Of a DNA stretch of 64,000 nucleotides, positions 24,034 to 30,370 are shown one piece after another. Below the pieces are notes generated by a model. It did no database searches, had not been told where the DNA came from, and worked only from the letters and a program-made list of their open reading frames with translations. The DNA is taken from NCBI RefSeq assembly GCF_024138165.1, contig NZ_CP100000.1, positions 3,038,001 to 3,102,000 on the forward strand, given 5' to 3'. Position 1 is the stretch's first letter. Each line of letters opens with the position of its first letter. Made by a program: the position numbers and the translations under genes. The stretch comes from Halorussus vallis (GTDB lineage Archaea; Halobacteriota; Halobacteria; Halobacteriales; Haladaptataceae).

Positions 24034-24471
24034 ATGGCATCTCTCCGGAGGCGACTCCGACCGTCGGCGCGGAGTCGGCGGTCGCTGGCGGTCGGTGCCG
24101 GTTTCAGCGTCCTCTACACCTGCGTCACGTTGGGTTACGCCGCCCATCCCGCGACCGACGTCACCGTCTCCGGGACGCTCTGGCACGCGCTCGTGCTCTA
24201 CTCGTTCCTGGCGTTCGGCACCGTCGGGGTGCCGGTGTCGCTCTGGTTACGGTACGAACTTCGAAGCCCGGGCGTCCTCCTCGCGGGCGTCCTGCTGTTC
24301 TGGCACGCGCTCGTCTACGTCCCGCCGTTCGGGAGCGGGGAGGGCGACGCTCCCGGCTTCCTCTTCGTGTTCGTCTTCGTGCCGGTCTACCTCGTCGCGT
24401 ACGGCCTGCTCGCCGCGGTCGAGTTCTGGCTCAAAGGCCGGGATATCGCCGCCTCCCTGCCGAGCACCTGA
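24034..24471 (+). CDS. conserved four-helix membrane protein
   Basis: A 145-residue protein. The basic N terminus (MASLRRRLRPSARSRRS) is followed by four hydrophobic helices, the last with the cluster FLFVFVFVPVYLVAYGLLAAVEFW. No family recognised. The ATG at 24034 is preceded by a TATA-like ATCAAAAC at 24007-24014, which favours it over the longer frame that starts at 23965. Confidence 0.7.
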   Translation: MASLRRRLRPSARSRRSLAVGAGFSVLYTCVTLGYAAHPATDVTVSGTLWHALVLYSFLAFGTVGVPVSLWLRYELRSPGVLLAGVLLFWHALVYVPPFGSGEGDAPGFLFVFVFVPVYLVAYGLLAAVEFWLKGRDIAASLPST

Positions 24472-24528
24472 CCGACGGTCGAGTCCGACTCTCGCATCGC
24501 CGACCCCGCCGAGCGACAGATTGCTCGG

Positions 24529-25548
24529 TCACTCCAGACCGACCTTCTCGGCGTACTCCTCGAAGACCGCCCACGAGGGGTCGACTTCGGGATGCGCGAC
24601 CTCTTCGCCGTCGACGAACGCGCCCTCGCCCGCCGACACCTCGCCGACTTCCGCGGCGGGGATGCCCTCATCGTCGAGCGCCGCGAGCACGTCGTCGGCG
24701 CCTTCGGGCCGGACCGTCACCAGCAGGGTCCCCTCGCTGGTCGACATCCAGGGGTCGATGTCGAAGAACTCGCAGGCCTCCCGGACGCCGGGGAGGAACG
24801 GCACCGCCGACGAGTCGACGTCGATTCTGACGCCGCCCGCCTGGGCGAGTTCGACCAGCGCGCCCCGTACGCCGCCCTCGGTGGCGTCGTGCATCGCGGT
24901 GACCGGCCCGGCGGCCGCCGCGGTCAGGGCGTCCCGGACCGGACTCATGTCGTAGAAGCGCTCCTTGGCCGCCGCGATGGTACCCTCGGGTAAGTCGACG
25001 GCCTCCTCGAACAGCGTCACCATGAACCCCGCGGCCTCGATGGCCGGTCCCTTCGTCACGAGCAGTCGGTCGCCCGGGCGCGCGCCGTCCGGACGCACGA
25101 GGTCGTCGGGGTCGCCAACCGCGAGCGTCGTCGCGCCCCCGACCCACGGGTACGAACACCCGCCGTAGCGGGCGGTGTGGCCCGTCACGATGCTCACGCC
25201 GAACTCGCGGGCCTCGCGGTCGAACGTCTCCCAGACCGTCCGGAACTGCTCGTCGGTCATCTCCGGCGGGAGGGTGAACGAGACGGTCAGGTGCGAGGGC
25301 GGGATGCCCGACACCGCGGCGTCCGAGAGCGCGACGTGGAAGGCGAACCACGCCGCGCGCTCGAAACCCAGCGCCGGGGTGAGCGAGAGCGGGTCGCTGG
25401 CGAGGACGACCGTTCGACCGCCGACCTCGACCGCGCCGAAGTCGACGCCGTGGCGCGGTCCGAGCGTCACGTCGTCGCGGTCGGCGCCGAGGTTGGGGTA
25501 GATGTGTTCGTCGAAGAACGCCCGGTCGACTTTGCCGAGGTCGGTCAT
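24529..25548 (-). CDS. AIR synthase-like protein (PurM/HypE/SelD fold)
   Basis: A 339-residue protein of the PurM-like ATP-binding superfamily. The N-terminal domain has DRDDVTLGPRHGVDFGAV and VVLASDPLSLTPALG (metal- and ATP-binding aspartate). The middle has VTGHTARYGGCSYPWVGGAT, and the C-terminal domain has MHDATEGGVRGALVELA. Relatives are HypE (hydrogenase maturation), ThiL and AIR synthase; haloarchaea carry this form without hydrogenases, so its substrate is unknown. The ATG at 25548 fits the domain start and lies about 26 bp below an AT-rich TTTGTTTC segment. Confidence 0.85.
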   Translation of the reverse strand: MTDLGKVDRAFFDEHIYPNLGADRDDVTLGPRHGVDFGAVEVGGRTVVLASDPLSLTPALGFERAAWFAFHVALSDAAVSGIPPSHLTVSFTLPPEMTDEQFRTVWETFDREAREFGVSIVTGHTARYGGCSYPWVGGATTLAVGDPDDLVRPDGARPGDRLLVTKGPAIEAAGFMVTLFEEAVDLPEGTIAAAKERFYDMSPVRDALTAAAAGPVTAMHDATEGGVRGALVELAQAGGVRIDVDSSAVPFLPGVREACEFFDIDPWMSTSEGTLLVTVRPEGADDVLAALDDEGIPAAEVGEVSAGEGAFVDGEEVAHPEVDPSWAVFEEYAEKVGLE

Positions 25549-25701
25549 TGCCGGCAGTATTACCGGGCGAAACAAATCGGTGGTGATTCCGCGCGCTTCT
25601 GACGACCGCCACGTGCCAGTCGTCGGAAGCGCGAGAGCGTTGCGAGCGTCGACTCCGCTCGCGCCACCGCCTTACCGACGGTAACCCGATTTCAAGAGGT
25701 A

Positions 25702-25709
25702 ACTATATC
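25702..25709 (+). promoter_or_regulatory. TATA box of the HxlR regulator gene
   Basis: ACTATATC, centred 28 bp upstream of the ATG at 25734, implies an almost leaderless mRNA. Confidence 0.55.
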
Positions 25710-25733
25710 CGACTCGCCCCCGTGGTCCCGCCC

Positions 25734-26132
25734 ATGAGCGAGACGAACGAGGAATCCGAGAGCGACGCGGACGACCCGCTCGCGGTGTGGTGCGCCGGCG
25801 AGGACTGGTGTCCGGTCACCGCGACCGCGACGGTCATCGGCAAGAAGTGGCACCCGGTCGTCGTCCACCGCCTGCTCGACGGCGGGCCGATGGGGTTCAA
25901 CGAACTCGAAGCCGACGTCGACGGCATCTCCAGCAAGGTCCTCTCGGACAGTTTGGAGGACCTGGAGGAGAAGGGGTTGGTCAACCGCGACATCGTGAGC
26001 GAGAAACCGGTCCGGGTGTCGTACTCGCTGACCGAACGGGGGGAGTCGCTCGAATCGGTCATCGCCGAGATGGCCGAGTGGGGGTCGGCGTACCTCGCCG
26101 CCCCGGCGGGCGACGGCGATTCGTTCTCGTGA
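25734..26132 (+). CDS. HxlR-family winged-helix transcriptional regulator
   Basis: A 132-residue regulator. The HxlR hallmark segment GKKWHPVVVHRLLDGGPMGFNEL is followed by the recognition helix ISSKVLSDSLEDLEEKGLVNR, then a wing (EKPVRVSYSLTERG) and C-terminal dimerisation helix. The N-terminal acidic region contains the cysteine pair WCAGEDWCPV, which in this family may sense redox state or metals; this is inferred. It is monocistronic. Confidence 0.9.
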   Translation: MSETNEESESDADDPLAVWCAGEDWCPVTATATVIGKKWHPVVVHRLLDGGPMGFNELEADVDGISSKVLSDSLEDLEEKGLVNRDIVSEKPVRVSYSLTERGESLESVIAEMAEWGSAYLAAPAGDGDSFS

Positions 26133-26241
26133 GTTCGGCTACGGACGGACCTCGGTCGACGATTCGACGCGACGTCTTGGACCGGCGATAGATGGTCTGA
26201 GCGCTCGAACGTGCGACCTGTCATAACCGGCGCGGCGGTGT

Positions 26242-26661
26242 TCAGTTCGAATCGATCTCCTCGTAGTGTTCGACGATTTCCTTCATGCACCACTGGTTCA
26301 GCCCCTGCGAAGCGAGCGCGAGAGACACCGACGAAATCGGTTTTCGCTCGTAGGCGGCGTACAGCGCCCACAGCATCACCGGAATACTCAGCGTGTTCAC
26401 GACCTGCGGGTATCCGAGGCCGACGAGGCGATTACCGTCGGCGGTCCACCGCTCTTCTGCCTTCACGACCTTGTACATCCAGTCGTCCAACTCCTCGTCG
26501 GGTTCGGGGAACAGCACCGGATTGACCAGCACGAACAGCGCGGTGAGAATCACCAGCGACCACTTGCGGTAACACAGCGCGAGGACGAGCACCGGCCCCG
26601 CAAAGAATCGACTCCATCCGCTCTTCGGGTTTGAGTGGCGACCCCATACTTCGTCGTCCAT
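26242..26661 (-). CDS. DUF6653-like membrane protein
   Basis: A 139-residue protein. The start DDEVWGRHSNPKSGWSRF matches a haloarchaeal family pattern, followed by two hydrophobic segments (about 22-52), a conserved acidic/aromatic part (PDEELDDWMYKVVKAEERW), a third helix and the ending LALASQGLNQWCMKEIVEHYEE. Function unknown. The ATG at 26661 was chosen because the longer open frame adds 44 residues with no family pattern. The region is slightly less GC-rich than its surroundings. Confidence 0.75.
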   Translation of the reverse strand: MDDEVWGRHSNPKSGWSRFFAGPVLVLALCYRKWSLVILTALFVLVNPVLFPEPDEELDDWMYKVVKAEERWTADGNRLVGLGYPQVVNTLSIPVMLWALYAAYERKPISSVSLALASQGLNQWCMKEIVEHYEEIDSN

Positions 26662-27152
26662 CACATCCGTAATTTTCCCTGGCACGCGTTTCGTGTCGTC
26701 GTTCGGCCGGAAAAGCGTTGTCGGGACCCGTCCCCGACCAACCGGACAGAGTTCCTCTCCGCGCTGCATCCCGAAATTGGGAAAATAGTACAATTCCGCA
26801 GGAGTTCTCGAACGACTCGTTCGTGTCTCGTTCTCCGATTCTGCGCTCGATCACGTCGACCCTGTCTGACACAAAAGCGGGGCCGAGCGCGTACCGTCCT
26901 CCGGAACCGCGAGCGGTCGCCGATCCCGCATTTAATATCGCAACAGTTCATTTATCACGGTAGAGTAGTCGGCCGCGAGGGAGTCGCGCCAACCGACGCC
27001 GAAGGCCTTCTTCGTGACCTCGAGCACCGGCGCGACCTGCCAGCGCTCGAACTCCGGGCCGTGGAATCGACCGCGAGCGCCGGACGCGATAGCCCCGACG
27101 GCGTTCGATGGTCCGAACGTTTTTCTCCGAAGACGGGACCAACTCGTCGCGG
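26662..27152. other. 491-bp region without intact gene
   Basis: Relatively AT-rich for this genome near 26770-26960 (for example AAAATAGTACAATT and TTTAATATCGCAAC). The only coding-like content is a gene tail on the minus strand at 26932-27060. No repeat found. Confidence 0.5.
26932..27060 (-). pseudogene. candidate gene remnant (C-terminal tail)
   Basis: On the minus strand the last 42 or so residues of an open frame read naturally (FERWQVAPVLEVTKKAFGVG then WRDSLAADYSTVINELLRY) and end in TAA. Upstream the frame becomes Arg/Gly-rich and lacks a good start before the divergent DUF6735-like gene. It could be the end of a gene truncated by rearrangement. I do not recognise the family. Confidence 0.3.
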
Positions 27153-27674
27153 ATGGCACACCGCGCACTCCTCGCCTACGAGCGCGACGACGGCACGTAC
27201 GACCTCCACCGCTCGCGCTGGGGCGGTGCCGACTTCTCGCTCGCGCGCCGCATCACGGCCGAGACGCCCTTCGCCGGCGACGCGGCGGCCGCCGTGGACC
27301 CGGAGCCCGTCGCGTCGGGCCTCTCGCTCGACGAAATCGTCGCCGAACACGTCGACTTCCTCCACCACGAAGCGTTCTTCCGCGTCGACCGCGAGTTCGC
27401 CGCGACGCCGTTCCACGTCCTGTGGTTCGGGTTCGAACTCGACGCCGAAACCGTCGAGCGGAGCGAGACGGTCGGTCACGGCGCGCTGGTCGCCGCACAC
27501 GTCCGGAATCCCGGCGGCGTCGACGACTACCTCCGGGGCTGGGTCCGCGGGACGAAAGCGGTCGTCGGCGACGCCGTCGACCGTGGGTGGCTCTCCCGGG
27601 CGGATGCAGTCGAGTACCTCGCCGAACGGGTCGCGGCGTGGGACGACGACCGGGAGGTGATACGGCCGGAGTGA
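27153..27674 (+). CDS. DUF6735-like haloarchaeal protein
   Basis: A 173-residue acidic soluble protein starting MAHRALLAYERDDGTYDLHRSRWGG, the pattern of the haloarchaeal DUF6735 family. Further conserved-looking parts are EIVAEHVDFLHHEAFFRVDREF and a C-terminal WLSRADAVEYLAERV. No catalytic motif identified; function unknown. I start at 27153, not at the upstream ATG 27108, because similarity begins there. A 38-bp hairpin follows the stop at 27693. Confidence 0.75.
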   Translation: MAHRALLAYERDDGTYDLHRSRWGGADFSLARRITAETPFAGDAAAAVDPEPVASGLSLDEIVAEHVDFLHHEAFFRVDREFAATPFHVLWFGFELDAETVERSETVGHGALVAAHVRNPGGVDDYLRGWVRGTKAVVGDAVDRGWLSRADAVEYLAERVAAWDDDREVIRPE

Positions 27675-27692
27675 CCGCCGAATTCAGACCGC

Positions 27693-27730
27693 CTCGCGTG
27701 CCGACGCGCCGTGGCGCGTCGGCACGCGAG
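27693..27730. terminator. long hairpin after the DUF6735-like gene
   Basis: 18-bp perfect arms (CTCGCGTGCCGACGCGCC) with a GT loop, 18 bp after the stop at 27674 and 37 bp before nucS. No T-run follows, so it is a structural candidate for a 3' end, not a proven terminator. Confidence 0.5.
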
Positions 27731-27767
27731 TGACGGATTTTAGTGCGCTCGCCGTCTACGTCCGGCA

Positions 27768-28502
27768 GTGACAACCGCAGACGGCACGACGGTCGCCCTC
27801 CGCGACCCGACGCCCGAGCAGGCGCGCGAGCGGGTGGCCGCGGCCATCGACCGCGGCGACCTGATAACCGTCTTCGGCCGATGTTCGGTCGACTACGAGG
27901 GCCGGGCGTCGAGCACGCTCGGTCCCGGCGACCGCCTGGTCGTGCTCAAACCCGATGGGACGGTGCTGGTCCACACCGACGAGGGCCAACAGCCGGTGAA
28001 CTGGCAGCCGCCGGGGTCGACCCGGAGCGCCGCGGTCGCCGAGGGCGACCTCGTCGTCGAGAGCACTCGTTCCGCGCCCGAAGAGCGACTGGTGGTGTCC
28101 TTCGAGTCGGTCCGGCAGGTGTCGACCTACGACGTGAGCGACCCCGAGGACCTCGCGCTCTCGGGGACCGAGGAGGACCTCCGCCGGCGACTGCTGGACG
28201 ACCCCGACCTGGTGGAGGCGGGGTTCAAGCCGCTCGCCACCGAGCGCGAGACGCCCGCGGGCGCGGTCGACATCTACGGCCGCGACCACAACGGCGCGAC
28301 CGTCGTCGTCGAACTCAAGCGCAAGCGGGTCGGCCCGGACGCGGTCGGCCAGCTTTCGCGATACGTCGAAGCGCTGGCCCGCGACCTCCACGCCGACGCC
28401 GAGATTCGGGGCATCCTGGTCGCGCCGTCGGTCACCGACCGGGCGCGCGACCTGCTCACCGAGAAGGGACTTGAGTTCGTCGCGCTCTCGCCGCCGGAGT
28501 AG
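27768..28502 (+). CDS. nucS: endonuclease NucS/EndoMS (mismatch-specific)
   Basis: A 244-residue nuclease from GTG 27768. The N-terminal domain has GRCSVDYEGRASS (about 37-49), containing residues that bind DNA in NucS, and the NWQPPGS motif (78-84). The C-terminal RecB-like nuclease domain has catalytic Asp168 (AVDIYGRD), Glu182 and Lys184 (VVELKRKR) and the QLSRYVEAL helix. Known archaeal NucS cuts both strands at mismatches and works with PCNA. The C terminus here (FVALSPPE) shows no evident PCNA-interacting box. Neighbours include a PCNA-like clamp and mutS within 5 kb. Confidence 0.95.
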   Translation: MTTADGTTVALRDPTPEQARERVAAAIDRGDLITVFGRCSVDYEGRASSTLGPGDRLVVLKPDGTVLVHTDEGQQPVNWQPPGSTRSAAVAEGDLVVESTRSAPEERLVVSFESVRQVSTYDVSDPEDLALSGTEEDLRRRLLDDPDLVEAGFKPLATERETPAGAVDIYGRDHNGATVVVELKRKRVGPDAVGQLSRYVEALARDLHADAEIRGILVAPSVTDRARDLLTEKGLEFVALSPPE

Positions 28503-28506
28503 TCGT

Positions 28507-28743
28507 TCAGGACTGGGCGCGGCGGACGACCAGCACGAGGCCGACGGTCATCGTCAGCGCGACGACCAGGAACGTGAGGCTGAAATCCTGGGGGAACGCG
28601 GCGTCGACCTGCGAGGCTTCGATGCCGGCGGTCGGCGTCGGCGTCGACGTTTGCTGGACCGCCAGCGCCGGGGTCGCGGCCAGCGACAGCACCGCGACCG
28701 CCGCGAACAGCAACCGACGTGTGGGAGAGAGGTCAGCGGACAT
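28507..28743 (-). CDS. small secreted or membrane protein
   Basis: A 78-residue protein. An N-terminal signal-like helix (RRLLFAAVAVLSLAATPALA) is followed by a short Thr/Pro-rich stretch and a C-terminal helix (LTFLVVALTMTVGLVLVV) ending RRAQS. It is either a signal-anchored protein or one with a cleavable signal and C-terminal anchor. The TATA box at 28767-28774 lies 27 bp upstream of the ATG at 28743. It is convergent with nucS. No family recognised. Confidence 0.7.
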   Translation of the reverse strand: MSADLSPTRRLLFAAVAVLSLAATPALAVQQTSTPTPTAGIEASQVDAAFPQDFSLTFLVVALTMTVGLVLVVRRAQS

Positions 28744-28766
28744 CGTACCGGTCGTCTCCGAGGTGC

Positions 28767-28774
28767 GATAAATC
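28767..28774 (-). promoter_or_regulatory. TATA box of the small membrane protein gene at 28743
   Basis: GATTTATC on the minus strand, 27 bp before the ATG, implying a leaderless mRNA. Confidence 0.55.
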
Positions 28775-28812
28775 TCTTGCGAACGACGCCGCACGCCGGT
28801 CCCGTCTCCGGT

Positions 28813-29379
28813 TCAGAAGTTGGTCACCTTCGACTGGATTCTGCCGTCGTCGATCTCCGCCGACGACTCGTCGTCCCGGAAATACCGGGCGAGTTCGTCG
28901 GCTCGGACCTCGTCGCTCTCGTGCAGGTACGCGATCTCGGTGAGCGACAGCGTCTCGCCGCGCTCCAGTTTCGACACGAGTTGCTCGGCGGTGAGCGACT
29001 GGAACGTCAGGTCGAGTCGGACGGTCGCGGCCCGTTCCTCGCTCGCCTCGGCCACGTTGACGCCCTCCGCCAGCACAGTCTCGAAGTCGAGTCCGGTGTC
29101 GTCGACCGCCCGGTAGAGGAAGGCGACGGCCGACACGAGCGCGTCGAACGCCTCGACGCCGTCGACGCGCTCGAACCGCTTGCCGAAGACGAGTTCGCGG
29201 TCCCGCTCCGAGAGGTGTTCGACGAGCAGTTCGAAGTCGAACATCGACTCGTAGATGCGGTCGCGGATCCGCGCGCGGGCGTTTCGCTCCGACTGGACCG
29301 ACGCGAAGTCGGTTTCGCCGCGGAGGTACGTTCTGTCTGCTCGACTCAGGATGCCGCGTTCTCGGTCTTCCCCGGACAT
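28813..29379 (-). CDS. haloarchaeal conserved protein (ILSxADRxYLRG type)
   Basis: A 188-residue acidic protein. The N terminus GILSRADRTYLRGETDF followed by RNARARIRDRIYESMFDFELL is a motif shared by many haloarchaeal proteins of unknown function, some near DNA replication genes. The middle is helical, and the end has a possible wHTH-like part (LTAEQLVSKLERGETLSLTEIAYL). It is divergent from the PCNA-like gene over an AT-rich 120-bp region with inverted repeats, so a regulatory link between the two is plausible but unproven. Confidence 0.7.
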   Translation of the reverse strand: MSGEDRERGILSRADRTYLRGETDFASVQSERNARARIRDRIYESMFDFELLVEHLSERDRELVFGKRFERVDGVEAFDALVSAVAFLYRAVDDTGLDFETVLAEGVNVAEASEERAATVRLDLTFQSLTAEQLVSKLERGETLSLTEIAYLHESDEVRADELARYFRDDESSAEIDDGRIQSKVTNF

Positions 29380-29397
29380 AATCGGATTCTGATTATG
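29377..29397. promoter_or_regulatory. operator-like inverted repeat at the clamp/ILSxADR divergent promoter
   Basis: CATAATC-N7-GATTATG overlaps the start codon of the gene at 28813. A second pair, AATTAGAG (29403-29410) and CTCTAATT (29443-29450), flanks the TATA box TATATAA (29413-29419). The region is markedly AT-rich for this genome. Confidence 0.4.
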
Positions 29398-29499
29398 GTA
29401 CGAATTAGAGGGTTATATAGATACTCGAATTCCGATTATCTTCTCTAATTTCGACGGAACGCTTATAGGACATCTTTCCGATACGACTAGCGAGCATCC

Positions 29500-30297
29500 A
29501 TGGCCAAACTCGACTCAAACTCCGGAACCGACGACTCACCGAACTGCCCGCTCCGCACCATCGTGGACGCCGAGACGATTCAGACGACCGTCGAACTCGC
29601 CCACGCGCTGTTCGAGGAGTGTCACGTTCGCTTCGACGAGGGCGGACTCCGACTGTCGGCCATGGACGCCGCGACGGTGGCGTCGGTCGAAATCGCGCTC
29701 GACGCCGCCGCGTTCGACTCGTTCGAAGCCGTCGACGGGCACGTCGGCGTGAACCTCTCGCGACTCCGCGACGTCGTGCGGATGGCCGACCGGGGACGCC
29801 CCGTCCGGTTCGCCCTGGACGCAGAGACGCGAACGCTCGACGTCCGCATGGACGAACTCGAATACACGCTCGGGGTGCTGGACCCCGAAACTATCCGGTC
29901 GCCGCCAGACCGCCCCGACGGGGGCTTCGAGTTCACCGGCGAGGTGCGCGTGGCCGCCGGCGACTTCGAACGCGCGGTGAAGGCGGCCGACATGGTGTCG
30001 GGCCACCTCGCGCTCGGCATCGACGCCGACGAGGAGGTGTTCTACGTCGAGGCCGAAGGTGACACCGACGACGTCTCGCTCGCGCTGTCGGCCGACGAAC
30101 TCCTCGAATTCGCGCCGGGACCGGCCCACTCGCTGTACTCGCTCGACTACCTGGCGGCCATCAACCGGGCGATGCCCCGGGACGGCGAGCTAGACCTCCG
30201 ACTCGGCACCGAACAGCCGGTCGAAGTCGGCTACGAATTCGCCGACGGCGCGGGTTCGGCGGAGTACCTGGTCGCGCCCCGCATCGCGAGAAGCTGA
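29500..30297 (+). CDS. PCNA-like DNA sliding clamp, divergent form
   Basis: A 265-residue protein with the PCNA fold. Clamp motifs seen are RFDEGGLRLSAMDAATVASVEIAL, HVGVNLSRLRDVVRMADRG, MDELEYTLGVLDPETIR, KAADMVSGHLALGIDADEE, VFYVEAEGDTDDV and YLVAPRIARS. Compared with the usual haloarchaeal PCNA (about 247 residues, starting MFKAIVSA) it has an N-terminal extension of about 15 hydrophilic residues and changed residues in the first strands and the interdomain loop. It may be a second clamp with specialised partners, or the genome's main clamp in diverged form; the other clamp is not in view. It lies between nucS and mutS. Confidence 0.85.
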   Translation: MAKLDSNSGTDDSPNCPLRTIVDAETIQTTVELAHALFEECHVRFDEGGLRLSAMDAATVASVEIALDAAAFDSFEAVDGHVGVNLSRLRDVVRMADRGRPVRFALDAETRTLDVRMDELEYTLGVLDPETIRSPPDRPDGGFEFTGEVRVAAGDFERAVKAADMVSGHLALGIDADEEVFYVEAEGDTDDVSLALSADELLEFAPGPAHSLYSLDYLAAINRAMPRDGELDLRLGTEQPVEVGYEFADGAGSAEYLVAPRIARS

Positions 30298-30370
30298 GCG
30301 TCGCGGCCGTTTCGAGAGGACCGCGACCGACCCGCCGGCTACGAAGTCGAGTGACCCGACTGTCGTCGGG

